Shown: positions 34,030 to 42,825, counted from the first letter of the stretch. The stretch: DNA of 64,000 nt from Actinomycetota bacterium (GCA_016700055.1 CP064997.1:1612001-1676000); one strand, 5' to 3'. Numbers and translations: made by a program. Notes: generated by a model not told the origin, from the sequence alone.

Positions 34030-36012
34030 CTACTCGTGGATCCAGACCCGTGAACGCAGCGGCAGCAGGTTCGCTCCCCAGATGAGGTCCATCACCGGGT
34101 TGGCGACGCGGATGCAGCCGTGCGAGGCGGGGTAGTTGGGCACCTTGCTGGCTCCGTGCACGGCGACCCCGCCGACGACGAACTTCGGCCGGTAGAGCGT
34201 GCCGAGGCTGCCCTCGTACCGGGCGACGTCGTGCTCGCGGTACGTGCGGAACTCGCCGTTCGGCGTCACCGCCGTACCGATCACCCGCGACCCGGCGTTC
34301 TTCTGGTCTTCCTCGTCGTAGGTCAAGCCGTTGCCGGTGGAGACGTTGAAGATGTACAGCGCCTGGCCGCCGCGGATGACGTACGCGATCTGCTTGCGCT
34401 TGTCCACTTCGAACCAGTCGCCGTCCGTGCGCCCGGGGCGGGGCCGGCAGAGGCTGGTGGTCAGGGCCGCCGCGGTGGCGTCGTCGACGACTGTGGTCGC
34501 CGGCAGGCCCTTCCACTTCTGGAACGCCATCACCGCCTGTGTGGTGCTGAGCCCATACCCGCCGTCGGCGCCGAGGTGCCAGAAGCCGAGCTCGAGCAGG
34601 CGTACCTGCACGCGACGGACGGCGTCGGCGCTCGACCCCAACACCACCTGGCCGACGGCCATCTTCGGGTAGCCGATGCACCCCGCCGGCGTCGGGTCGA
34701 CGTTGGTGCGCTGGCCGTGCTGTGCCGAGGCGGCCCCGCCGGTGAAGTACCCGGCGAGGTCGGCAATGAGGTGACCGCCGCCTTGGGTGTACACGTCGAA
34801 ACCGCGGCTCGACACGGGCACGATGGCGTGGTTCGCCACGGTCTGGGCGGAGCGTTGGACGTTGAGCGTGGAGGTGGGCCGGTCGGTGGCCGAGGGTGGA
34901 TTCGCGCCGGCCGTGGTGACGGCCACGTATCCCTGCAGGAGCGCTTCGTTGATGGTGACGTTCAGCACCACTGCCGACGCCGACGCGCCGGCGATCACGG
35001 GGCTCGAGGCGACACCGACCTCGAGCGACCAGCCCGGAAGCGGGCGGGTGTCGCCGGGCAGCGGGTTGAGCGAAGGCACTCGGGTGTCGAGCACGCGCGT
35101 CGGTGTCGCCGCGGCGACGAACAGCCCTCCGCTGGTGACGGGCGCCGTGGCCCCGGTGTACGTGCCGATGAGGTCGATGATCAGATGGCCGCCCGATTGC
35201 GACCACACCACCAGGTCGCCGTCGGCGTCGACGGGCACGATCACCTGGTTCGCGACGACGGCGCCCCAGCCGGGGGGCGAGTTGAGGTTCGACGTCTCGG
35301 GGGCCGGCGACCCGGCGGGGTAGAGCTGCCAGAAGCCGGGTGTGACGGAGACGGCGGTGACGTTCAGCGCGACGGCGCTGGCGCCGGCGGCACCGGGGAT
35401 GCGCACCTCTCGCTTGGAGTTGGCGCCTACCAGGGCACCGGCGCGTGTGTCGAGGACGCGCTTTGGCGAGGCCAGCGGCTGGAACCGACCCGGTCCTGCG
35501 CTCGCGGCCGGGGCGTAGTAGCCGAGCAGGTCGACGATCACCTGACCACCGGCGGAGGAGTAGACGTCGACCGCCCCCGCGGTCGGGAGCGGCACCGTGA
35601 CCAGGTTGGGCACGGCGAGCGAGGCGCCGCTCAGCATCTGCAGCTCGTCGATGTTGAGGTTCGAGGCCTCCGGACGGGTCTTGCCGTGCGGCCAGACGGT
35701 CCAGAAGCCGGCACCCGCGGGGCCGACCACGGTGACGTTCAGAACTGCCGCCGTCGATCCGGCGGGAGCAAGCGGCGCGGCGCCGGTCACTTGCACGGTG
35801 ATGCTGCCGCCGGGGCCGAGGGGGGCCGTGCGGCGCGTGTCGACGAGACGTCGAGAGGTGGCGAGGGGGTTGTACGCGGCCGGGGCCGCAGTCGCGGTCG
35901 CCGCTACCGGGGGTGCTGCGGCCGGCGTCGCCGCGGAGGCCGCAGGAGCGGTCAGCGCCCCGCCGGTGAACAGGACGACTCCGGCGAGTGCTAGCGAGAA
36001 GGGGGTCCGCAC
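34030..36012 (-). CDS. Secreted L,D-transpeptidase with three LDTR repeats
   Basis: About 660 residues from GTG 36012. A cleavable signal peptide ends near ASA. Three repeats of roughly 115 residues follow (about 55-170, 180-290 and 300-420). Each opens with a [RV][VL]DTR motif, has LNVT and SNLN/STLN strands, and closes with DL[LIA]G-Y/T. They form an extracellular beta-rich stalk of unknown ligand. A PG_binding_1 domain (about 460-510) leads to a YkuD L,D-transpeptidase domain with the catalytic ASHGCIRV. The enzyme would crosslink peptidoglycan at the cell surface. TAGCGT (36026-36021) is eight bases before the GTG, so the message is probably leaderless; a TTG three codons earlier is less likely. 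Confidence 0.92.
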   Translation of the reverse strand: MRTPFSLALAGVVLFTGGALTAPAASAATPAAAPPVAATATAAPAAYNPLATSRRLVDTRRTAPLGPGGSITVQVTGAAPLAPAGSTAAVLNVTVVGPAGAGFWTVWPHGKTRPEASNLNIDELQMLSGASLAVPNLVTVPLPTAGAVDVYSSAGGQVIVDLLGYYAPAASAGPGRFQPLASPKRVLDTRAGALVGANSKREVRIPGAAGASAVALNVTAVSVTPGFWQLYPAGSPAPETSNLNSPPGWGAVVANQVIVPVDADGDLVVWSQSGGHLIIDLIGTYTGATAPVTSGGLFVAAATPTRVLDTRVPSLNPLPGDTRPLPGWSLEVGVASSPVIAGASASAVVLNVTINEALLQGYVAVTTAGANPPSATDRPTSTLNVQRSAQTVANHAIVPVSSRGFDVYTQGGGHLIADLAGYFTGGAASAQHGQRTNVDPTPAGCIGYPKMAVGQVVLGSSADAVRRVQVRLLELGFWHLGADGGYGLSTTQAVMAFQKWKGLPATTVVDDATAAALTTSLCRPRPGRTDGDWFEVDKRKQIAYVIRGGQALYIFNVSTGNGLTYDEEDQKNAGSRVIGTAVTPNGEFRTYREHDVARYEGSLGTLYRPKFVVGGVAVHGASKVPNYPASHGCIRVANPVMDLIWGANLLPLRSRVWIHE

Positions 36013-36078
36013 GAGGTGCAACGCTAACGCGGAAAAGAGCTGGTGGGGAGGGCACGCGAGCGGCGACCCGGGCGGGCC

Positions 36079-37443
36079 TCAGCCGGCGACGCGCTCGATG
36101 GCGAACGTGTGGGCGGGAGCGGCGGCAAGTGGCACGGGCAGCGTCACCCGGCAGCCGCGGTCGGTGGGCACCCAATCGGCGTCGACACGGTCTCCGAGCA
36201 CGCGCACGGTGGCGCCGGTTGCGGGTCGCACGTCGAGCTCCACCTCGCGTGTCGGGGGAGTGCCGAGCAGGATCGCGAACACGCGCTCACCCGAGGACGT
36301 GTATCGCACGTCGAGCCCTTCGGTGGTGGTACCCGACGAGCGCGTCCACGGCCGGGTGGCGTAGATCGCCTCGCCGTTGGTGGCCAGCCACCAGCCGAGG
36401 GCCTGCAGGCGACGCACCTGGGCGGTCGGGATCTCGCCGGTGGCGGTCGGCCCGACGTCGAGCAACAGGTTGCCGCCGCGGGCGACGATGTCGACGAACA
36501 TCCGCACCAGCTCGTCGGGGTCGAGGTAGTCGTCCTCGTCTTCCCACGCGTTGTAGCCGAAGCTGCGACCGATCCCTCTGCACACCTCGAACATCCGCTT
36601 CGGCGTCTCGGCGGTGGAGGAGTACTCGGGGGTGACGAAGTCCGCGTGGGCGAGGCCGGCGTGAACGCCGAGAAGATCGAAGCGGTCGTTGACCACGCCG
36701 TCGGGGTTCGCGCGGTAGAAGTCGGCGAACAGCTGGGGCGCGTCCGCTGCGGTCGGGTAGGCGATGTCGTTCCAGAGCATGTCGGGGTGCACGAGCTCGA
36801 TCAGCTCGCGCCAGTGCGCGTCGGCGTACGCGCAGTACTCCTCCGACTGCGGGATGGCGGCGATCATCGCTTCGACCGACGTGATCGGTGGGCCACCGAA
36901 CGTCCAGTCGAGTCCCCCCGAGTAGTAGACGCCGAAGCGCATACCGCGGCCGCGAACTTCGGCGGCGAGCTCGCTGACGCAGTCGCGCCGCGTAGACCAG
37001 CCCGTTCGGTACGGGTTCGGTGTGCGGCTCGGCCACAGCGTCACGCCGTCGTGGTGCTTGGTGATCAACACGACGTAGCGGGCACCGCAGGTGTGGAAGA
37101 GCTCGCCCCAATCGGCCGGCTGCCAGTGCTCGGTCGCCTCTACGAAGCGGGCCACGAAGTCGTCGTAGGTGACGCCGGGCCAGTGCTCGCCGTGATGGCG
37201 CTGCACCGGTGAGCCCTCGATGGCGAGCGAGTTCTGGTACCACTCGACGTAGGGAGTGTTGGCGAGGGCGTGTTCCCAACCGTGCGCACTCGCCAAGGCG
37301 AACGGGTCGTCGGTGAGCGGAGCGAACGCCGGCACGGTGGCCGGGGTCCAGGTGACGAAGATGCCGAGCTTGGCGTCGGGGAACCACTCCGGCACCGGTC
37401 TGGCCTTCATCGCCCTCAGGTCCACCGCGCCCTCGCCCCTCAT
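36079..37443 (-). CDS. Alpha-L-fucosidase (GH29), copy B
   Basis: A 454-residue GH29 enzyme that removes alpha-linked fucose. The domain opens with WFPDAKLGIFVTW, and continues with VVLITKHHDGVTLWPS, RFGVYYSGGLDW and the nucleophile region DMLWNDIAYP. A C-terminal beta-sandwich follows. No signal peptide is visible, so it should act inside the cell on imported oligosaccharides. It lies 17 bases downstream of a close paralogue on the same strand; about four residues in five agree by eye, and the DNA is nearly as similar, so the pair arose by tandem duplication. The ATG at 37443 is used; a Met 12 codons later is also possible. Confidence 0.92.
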   Translation of the reverse strand: MRGEGAVDLRAMKARPVPEWFPDAKLGIFVTWTPATVPAFAPLTDDPFALASAHGWEHALANTPYVEWYQNSLAIEGSPVQRHHGEHWPGVTYDDFVARFVEATEHWQPADWGELFHTCGARYVVLITKHHDGVTLWPSRTPNPYRTGWSTRRDCVSELAAEVRGRGMRFGVYYSGGLDWTFGGPPITSVEAMIAAIPQSEEYCAYADAHWRELIELVHPDMLWNDIAYPTAADAPQLFADFYRANPDGVVNDRFDLLGVHAGLAHADFVTPEYSSTAETPKRMFEVCRGIGRSFGYNAWEDEDDYLDPDELVRMFVDIVARGGNLLLDVGPTATGEIPTAQVRRLQALGWWLATNGEAIYATRPWTRSSGTTTEGLDVRYTSSGERVFAILLGTPPTREVELDVRPATGATVRVLGDRVDADWVPTDRGCRVTLPVPLAAAPAHTFAIERVAG

Positions 37444-37460
37444 CGGCGGCAACGTAATGC

Positions 37461-38834
37461 TCAGCCGGCTACGCGGTCGACGGCGAACGTGTGGGCGGGT
37501 GCGGGGGCGAGCGGCACGGGCAGCGTCACCCGGCAGCCGCGGTCGGTGGGCACCCACTCGGCGTCGACGCGGTCTCCGAGCACGCGCACGGTGGCGCCGG
37601 TTGCGGGTCGCACGTCGAGCTCCACCTCACGGGTCGGGGGAGTGCCGAGCACGATCGCGAACACGCGCTCGCCCGACGAGGTGTATCGCACGTCGTGGCC
37701 GTCGGCGGTGGTGCCCGCCACACGGGTCCAAGGCCGGGTGGCGTAGATCGCCTCGCCGTTGACGGCCAGCCACCAGCCGAGCGCTTGCAGCCGTCGTGCC
37801 TGAGCGGTGGGGATCTCACCGGTGGCGGTCGGCCCGACGTTCAGCAACAGGTTGCCGCCGCGGGCGACGATGTCGACGAACATCCGCACCAGTTCGTCGG
37901 GATCCAGGTAGTCGGCCTCTCCCTCCCACGCGTTGTAGCCGAAGCTGCGGCCGATCCCCCTCGTCACCTCGAACATCCGCGTCGGGGTGTCCTCGGCAGA
38001 GGAGTACTCCGGGGTGACGAAGTCGGCGTGCGCCGTCCCCGCCTGCACCCCGAAGACGTCGAAGCGGTCGTTGACCACGCCGTCGGGCTTTGCGCGGTAG
38101 AAGTCGGCGAACAGCCGGAACGGGTTCGCCTTCGACGGGTAGGCGATGTCGTTCCACAACACGTCCGGGTCGACGAGCTCGATCAGCTCGCGCCAGTGCG
38201 CGTCGGCGTACGCGCAGTACTCCTCCGTCTGCGGGATGGCGGCGATCATCGTCCCCACCGAGGTCATCGGCAGGCCGCCGAAGGTCCAGTCGAGTCCGCC
38301 CGAGTAGTAGACGCCGAAGCGCAGCCCGCGCGTGCGGACCTCGGCGGCGAGCTCGCTGACGCAGTCGCGCCGCGTAGACCACGCGGCCTTGTGCGGGTTC
38401 GGAGTGCGGCTCGGCCACAGCGTGACCCCGTCGTGGTGCTTGGTGACGAACACCACGTAGCGCGCACCGGCAGATGCGAAGAGATCGCCCCAGGTCTCCG
38501 GCTGCCAGTGCTCGTTCGCCTCGACGAAGCGGGCCACGAAGTCGTCGTAGGTGACGCCGGGCCAGTGTTCGGCGTGATGGCGCTGCACCGGCGAGCCCTC
38601 GATCGCCAGCGAGTTCTGGTACCACTCGACGTAAGGGGAGTTCGCGATCGCGTACTCCCAGCCATGCTCGCGGCCGAGCGCGAACGGGTCGTCGGTCAGC
38701 GGAGCGAACGCCGGCACGGTGGCCGCGGTCCAGTGGACGAAGATGCCGAGCTTGGCGTCGGGGAACCACTCCGGCAGCGATCGAGCCTGCATCTGCGCCA
38801 GCATTGCCGCCTGCTCCGCCGAGGGGTCTGCCAT
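37461..38834 (-). CDS. Alpha-L-fucosidase (GH29), copy A
   Basis: A 457-residue GH29 fucosidase, the upstream member of the tandem pair. The same landmarks are present: WFPDAKLGIFVHW, VVFVTKHHDGVTLWPS, RFGVYYSGGLDW and PDVLWNDIAYP. GIFVHW is the canonical family opening and matches the substrate-binding histidine; copy B has Thr at that position (GIFVTW). That could change specificity. It is cytoplasmic by lack of a signal peptide. The ATG at 38834 is 32 bases downstream of the end of the ABC-F gene, so the three genes may be cotranscribed. Confidence 0.93.
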   Translation of the reverse strand: MADPSAEQAAMLAQMQARSLPEWFPDAKLGIFVHWTAATVPAFAPLTDDPFALGREHGWEYAIANSPYVEWYQNSLAIEGSPVQRHHAEHWPGVTYDDFVARFVEANEHWQPETWGDLFASAGARYVVFVTKHHDGVTLWPSRTPNPHKAAWSTRRDCVSELAAEVRTRGLRFGVYYSGGLDWTFGGLPMTSVGTMIAAIPQTEEYCAYADAHWRELIELVDPDVLWNDIAYPSKANPFRLFADFYRAKPDGVVNDRFDVFGVQAGTAHADFVTPEYSSAEDTPTRMFEVTRGIGRSFGYNAWEGEADYLDPDELVRMFVDIVARGGNLLLNVGPTATGEIPTAQARRLQALGWWLAVNGEAIYATRPWTRVAGTTADGHDVRYTSSGERVFAIVLGTPPTREVELDVRPATGATVRVLGDRVDAEWVPTDRGCRVTLPVPLAPAPAHTFAVDRVAG

Positions 38835-38866
38835 CGGCGGGAAGGTACTGCCGAGAGAGCGACCGT

Positions 38867-40453
38867 TCAGCACCAGGCGGCGGGGCGCTCCAGGTGGTCG
38901 GAGACCGAGCAGTCGTCCTCGAACACCAAGAAGCGGTCGAAGCCGCGCAGGAACCAGCGATCGTGGGTGACGGCGACGACGGTGCCCTTGAAGCCGGCGA
39001 GTCCGGCTTCGAGAGCCTCGGCGGAGACGAGGTCGAGGTTGTCGGTCGGCTCGTCGAGCAGCAGCAACGTGGCACCGGAGAGCTCGAGCAGCAAGATCTG
39101 GAACCGAGCCTGCTGACCACCCGAGAGCGTCTCGAACGGCTGGTCGGCGCAACCCTGCAACTCGTACCGGCGCAGCATCGCCATGCCCGGCCCGCGCACC
39201 ACATCGTGACGGTGGAGGATGTCGGTCAGCGTGTGCCCGATCCACGTCGGATGCTCGTGGCTCTGGTGGAAGAGGCCAGGCACCACGCCGGCGCCGAGCC
39301 TCACCGAACCGTCGTGGGCGACGGTGTCGTCGCCGTCGAGCATCCGCAGGAAGTGGCTCTTGCCGACACCGTTGCCGCCGAGCACGGCCACCCGCTCGCC
39401 GTACCAGATCTCGGCGTCGAAGGCGTCGGTGAGGCCGTGCATGCTGAGTTGCTCGACGGCGATCGCCCGCTTGCCGGTGCGGGCGCCGCGCAGGCGCATC
39501 TCCACCCGCTGCTCGCGCACCGTCGAAGGCTTCTCGTTCTTGTCGAGGAACTGGCGCAGCTTGCTCTCGGCGGCCTTCAGCTTCGGTGCGAAGCCGTCGG
39601 AGATCTTTGCCCGCCTGCGCATCTCGATGACGATGCCCTCCAGCCGCGAGCGCTCGTCCTCGTAGAGGGACAGGTTGTGCTCGCGGCGTTCGAGGTGCGC
39701 CTGGCGAGCGTCGTGGTAGCCGGCGAACCCGCCGCCGTGGGTCCACGCCCCACTCGCCTCGACCGTGATCACCCTCGTCGCCGTGGCTGCCAGCAGCTCA
39801 CGATCGTGGCTCACGTAGAGCACGGTCTTCGCCGTCGCCGCCAGTTCGGCCTCCAGCCATCGCTTGGCCGGGACGTCCAAGAAGTTGTCCGGTTCGTCCA
39901 GCAACAGCACGTCGAACTCGCCGCGCAGCAACACCTCGAGGGCCAGCCGCTTCTGCTCGCCGCCGGAGAACTTGCGCAACGGGCGGTCGGCGACGTCGCG
40001 GAAGGCGGTGCCCGTCGCGCGGGTGGCGCAGGCGTCCCAGAAGACCTCGTGGTCGTAGCCGCCGACGTCGCCCCATGCGGCGAGGGCGTCGGCGTAGGCC
40101 ATCGGTTCGGTGGCGGCGACCGCTTCGGCGGCGCTCAGGCGGGCGGCGGCGATCTTGATCCGTTCGGGGGCGAGGGACACGAAGAGCCCGCGCACCGTCG
40201 AGGGGGCGTCGGGTGTCGCGCCGGCGGTGCCGACGAGCTGGCGCATGACGCCGACGTGACCGTCGACCGAGATGGTTCCCGACGTGGGGCTTAGCTCTCC
40301 GGCAACCAGGCGCAAGAGGGTGGACTTGCCGACGCCGTTCGCGCCGACGAGCGCAGCTCGGTCGCCGTTGCCGACGGTGAAGCTGACGTCGCGCAGCAGC
40401 TCCGCCCCTCCCGGGCGGCGCCAGCCGACATGGCTCACCTGGATCGAACCCAC
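38867..40453 (-). CDS. ABC-F family ATP-binding protein
   Basis: A 528-residue soluble protein with two ABC ATPase domains and no membrane helices, as in the ABC-F translation factors that act on the ribosome. Domain 1 has GANGVGKST and FSGGEQKRLAL with LLLLDEPDNFLD. Domain 2 has GGNGVGKSH and LSGGQQARFQI with LLLLDEPTDNLD. The charged linker between them (about 225-310) is the region that reaches into the ribosome in this family. Some members give resistance to ribosome-targeting antibiotics, others tune translation; this one cannot be assigned. The start is a GTG at 40453 with TAGCCT nine bases upstream. Confidence 0.92.
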   Translation of the reverse strand: MGSIQVSHVGWRRPGGAELLRDVSFTVGNGDRAALVGANGVGKSTLLRLVAGELSPTSGTISVDGHVGVMRQLVGTAGATPDAPSTVRGLFVSLAPERIKIAAARLSAAEAVAATEPMAYADALAAWGDVGGYDHEVFWDACATRATGTAFRDVADRPLRKFSGGEQKRLALEVLLRGEFDVLLLDEPDNFLDVPAKRWLEAELAATAKTVLYVSHDRELLAATATRVITVEASGAWTHGGGFAGYHDARQAHLERREHNLSLYEDERSRLEGIVIEMRRRAKISDGFAPKLKAAESKLRQFLDKNEKPSTVREQRVEMRLRGARTGKRAIAVEQLSMHGLTDAFDAEIWYGERVAVLGGNGVGKSHFLRMLDGDDTVAHDGSVRLGAGVVPGLFHQSHEHPTWIGHTLTDILHRHDVVRGPGMAMLRRYELQGCADQPFETLSGGQQARFQILLLELSGATLLLLDEPTDNLDLVSAEALEAGLAGFKGTVVAVTHDRWFLRGFDRFLVFEDDCSVSDHLERPAAWC

Positions 40454-40570
40454 GGGGATGGCAGGCTAGGCAACAGCGGGCGCCGCAGGCGGGCGAGTTA
40501 CGGGCGCACCGGGGCGGGGCGATCCCGATGGCGCCGGATCGGTGGCTCGCTACACTCCGCCGGTGCATCT

Positions 40571-40664
40571 GGAGAGGTGCCGGAGCCAGGTTGAACGGGA
40601 CGTCCTGCTAAGACGTTGACCGCCGAAATGCGGTCCGTGGGTTCAAATCCCACCCTCTCCGCCA
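40571..40664 (+). tRNA. tRNA-Ser(GCU)
   Basis: A class II tRNA of 91 bases plus an encoded CCA. The acceptor GGAGAGG pairs with CCTCTCC, the anticodon loop CTGCTAA carries GCT, a long variable arm is present, and the T-loop GGTTCAAATCC is standard. A TACACT element at 40551-40556 is the likely -10, giving a leader of about eight bases. A long perfect inverted repeat starts 44 bases after the CCA. Confidence 0.96.
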
Positions 40665-40707
40665 TTGCCGTGTGGCGAGACACCGGCAACCCCCCGTCGT
40701 GCCCCTT

Positions 40708-40758
40708 CGTTCTCGGTCGGATGAGTCGCGCTATGTGTCACAAATCCGACCGAGAACG
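40708..40758. repeat. 15-bp perfect inverted repeat downstream of tRNA-Ser(GCU)
   Basis: CGTTCTCGGTCGGAT (40708-40722) and its exact complement (40744-40758) flank a 21-base spacer. It could act as a terminator for the tRNA, although there is no U-tract and the loop is long. It could also be a binding site or a relic of a mobile element end. It lies within the 281-base gap between the tRNA and the LysM gene. Confidence 0.65.
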
Positions 40759-40846
40759 CGGGGAGACCGATCGTCGAGGGAAGGCGCGCCATGTCGCTTC
40801 GCTGACGGACGTGTTGCATTTGTATGACGACCGGAGTAGACAAGTC

Positions 40847-40888
40847 CCTCGTTCAGCGTGACGAGGCAGCTCTTGCGCATCGCCTCGT
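40847..40888 (+). promoter_or_regulatory. Leader with two mutually exclusive hairpins
   Basis: Three related segments lie 60-100 bases before the LysM/transglycosylase start: CCTCGT (40847-40852), ACGAGGC (40861-40867) and GCCTCGT (40882-40888). The middle one can pair with either neighbour but not both. This is the geometry of an attenuator or simple riboswitch. I cannot match it to a known class; it does not resemble the c-di-AMP riboswitch often found before wall-lytic genes. Confidence 0.35.
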
Positions 40889-40945
40889 GCTCGATTCGTC
40901 CCGGGTGGTGGTGGCACCGCCCGAGCGAAAGAGGGACCAACGTTC

Positions 40946-41980
40946 ATGTACGAAGACCTGACGACGCCGGTTCGACGGCCCCGGGCCCATGGTGGGTCCG
41001 CCGGGGCCGTGCCCGTCGCCATCGCCCCCCGCCAGCGTGATCCGCTGTGGACCAGGGTCGGCATCATCGTCCTCGTCGGCGTGCTGGTCGCGCCGGTTGC
41101 CGCCGCACTACGGGGATCGAGCAGCGCCGTCAGCGCCGAGTCCGCCGGTGGCGCGATCGCCATCGTGCATCCTGCTGGAGCGGCGTCGACGCCGACGTCT
41201 GACGCCGCGGCCGTCGTCCCCACCGAAGCCGCCGCCGCGGCGGGCACCGACGCGCAGGCCGCCGCCGGGTCGACCCCGGCCGAGGCTGCTGGCGCGGTCG
41301 AGGACCTCGCTCGTGCCACGCCCGCCGCCGCCCCCTCCATCGACGCGGTTGCCGAGGTGGCGGTGCCGCAGCAGGCTGAGGCCGAGCGCGACGACACCTG
41401 CTCGCTCACTTACGTCGTCGTCGCCGGCGATTACTGGCTCGGCATCGCCGAGCGGGCCGAGGTGTCCGGCTACGAGCTGGCCACCGCGAACGGCGTCTCC
41501 CTCTCCGACGCGCTGTACCCCGGCGACGTGCTCTGCCTGCCCGCGGGAGCCCGCTACCCGGTGCCCCCGCCGCCCGCCACCACGCAGCCGCCGGGGACGC
41601 CGGCGCCTACGGCGCCGCCGACCACGCAGGCACCTCCGACGACTGCCGCCCCGCCGACCACCGATCCACCGTCGACGACCGAGCCTCCGACCAGCTACAC
41701 CGCCGACGAGGTGAAGGACATCATCCGCTACGTGTGGCCCGACGACCAGGAGCAGAAGGCGATCGACATCGCCTGGCGGGAGAGCAACTGGAAGCCGTGG
41801 GTGTACAACGGCTGGTGCTGCTACGGCCTGTTCCAGATCTACTGGAACGTCCACAAGAGCTGGCTCGACGAGGTGGGGGTGTACAGCTCGAGCGACCTGC
41901 TCGACCCGTGGCTCAACTCCAAGGCCGCCTACATGTTGTACCAGCGCTCCGGCAACAGCTGGGGCCCCTGGGGCGGCTAG
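40946..41980 (+). CDS. LysM protein with transglycosylase-like C-terminal domain
   Basis: A 344-residue exported protein. One membrane helix (about residues 36-58) follows a basic N-terminus, then an Ala-rich stretch, a LysM peptidoglycan-binding domain (about 152-198, YVVVAGDYWLGIAERA) and a Pro/Thr linker. The last 90 residues resemble a lysozyme/lytic transglycosylase domain: AIDIAWRESNW holds the candidate catalytic Glu, followed by CCYGLFQIYW. It probably trims or remodels peptidoglycan at the cell surface. GAGGGA lies nine bases before the ATG. The 280-base leader contains alternative hairpins, so expression may be controlled after transcription starts. Confidence 0.88.
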   Translation: MYEDLTTPVRRPRAHGGSAGAVPVAIAPRQRDPLWTRVGIIVLVGVLVAPVAAALRGSSSAVSAESAGGAIAIVHPAGAASTPTSDAAAVVPTEAAAAAGTDAQAAAGSTPAEAAGAVEDLARATPAAAPSIDAVAEVAVPQQAEAERDDTCSLTYVVVAGDYWLGIAERAEVSGYELATANGVSLSDALYPGDVLCLPAGARYPVPPPPATTQPPGTPAPTAPPTTQAPPTTAAPPTTDPPSTTEPPTSYTADEVKDIIRYVWPDDQEQKAIDIAWRESNWKPWVYNGWCCYGLFQIYWNVHKSWLDEVGVYSSSDLLDPWLNSKAAYMLYQRSGNSWGPWGG

Positions 41981-42044
41981 CGGCGGCCCGCGCCGGGTTT
42001 CGTTCGCAGGACCCGACGCCTAGACTGCCGCTCCGCACAACCAG

Positions 42045-42120
42045 GCGCTGGTAGCTCAATGGATAGAGCACTTGACTACGGATCAAGCGGTTGGGGGTTC
42101 GACTCCCTCCCAGCGCGCCA
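42045..42120 (+). tRNA. tRNA-Arg(ACG)
   Basis: A 76-base tRNA including the encoded CCA. The acceptor GCGCTGG pairs with CCAGCGC, the D-arm is AGCTCAATGGATAGAGC, the anticodon loop CTACGGA carries ACG (A34 normally becomes inosine), and the T-loop is GGTTCGACTCC. TAGACT at 42021-42026 is the probable -10. Confidence 0.97.
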
Positions 42121-42133
42121 ACCAATTACCTGG

Positions 42134-42652
42134 TCAGCTTGTGATCGGGACCTTGGTGCCCTTTGGTGCAGCGGCCTTCTTCGGTAGCGGCACCTTGATC
42201 TCCAGGATGCCGTTCGTGTACGAGGCCCTGATCGCGGCCTCGTCGACGCCCTTGGGCAGTGCCACCGTGCGCTCGAACGAGCCGTAGCGGAACTCGGAGC
42301 GCTTCGTCGATCCGCTCTCCTCCGACGACTCCTGCCGGCGCTCGATCTTCAAGGTCAGCAAGCCGTCGTGCACCGTGATGTCGGCGTCCTTGGCCGGGTC
42401 GATGCCGGGTGCCTCGGCCCGCACGATCCACGCGCCGTCCCTCACCACCTCTTCGACCGCGACGTCCTCCAACAAACCTGGCAGCCGCAGGTTCTCACCG
42501 AGCAACGGCCACAGCTCACGGCCGATCATGTCCCGGATGAACCACGGCCAGCGCTCACGCACGACCGCCGAATTCGGCAGCGCCCGGACAGCGGGTGCCT
42601 TCTCGGTCGGGACGGGGGTGCTCCCGCTCGTTCCCTTCTTCTGCGTCGCCAT
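42134..42652 (-). CDS. Hsp20 / alpha-crystallin small heat-shock protein
   Basis: A 172-residue small chaperone that holds unfolding proteins. The alpha-crystallin domain spans about residues 62-160: APGIDPAKDADITVHDGLLTLK, the FRYGSFERTVALPKGVDE segment and the C-terminal strand YTNGILEIKVPL. A flexible tail with a VPI-type motif ends the protein. The ATG at 42652 is preferred because GGAGGT stands seven bases before it; a GTG three codons earlier overlaps that site. It is divergent from the DUF1918 gene across 173 bases in which I see no HAIR or CIRCE element. Confidence 0.93.
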   Translation of the reverse strand: MATQKKGTSGSTPVPTEKAPAVRALPNSAVVRERWPWFIRDMIGRELWPLLGENLRLPGLLEDVAVEEVVRDGAWIVRAEAPGIDPAKDADITVHDGLLTLKIERRQESSEESGSTKRSEFRYGSFERTVALPKGVDEAAIRASYTNGILEIKVPLPKKAAAPKGTKVPITS

Positions 42653-42825
42653 CGCACACACCTCCCTCGTTACGTATCCACGCGACTCTTCGCGCCGATG
42701 GCCCCTCGATGCAAGTACTGATTTCCGTCGCCGGTGAGGGAGAAACGTCCCTACCGCCAGCGCCGGGGTCTACGCGAAGATGAACATGGCACTAGTTGTT
42801 CGCCACCAGCCCGGGAGGTTCCTCG

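Noticed and set aside
40571..40758. Integration site at tRNA-Ser(GCU) for a mobile element
   Set aside because: There is no integrase, no second copy of the tRNA 3' end and no change of gene content beside it.
40665..40945. c-di-AMP (ydaO) riboswitch before the LysM gene
   Set aside because: The location fits, but I could not find the conserved core of that riboswitch. Only simple alternative hairpins are visible.
42653..42825. HAIR or CIRCE element between hsp20 and the DUF1918 gene
   Set aside because: No inverted repeat matching either consensus could be found in the 173 bases.
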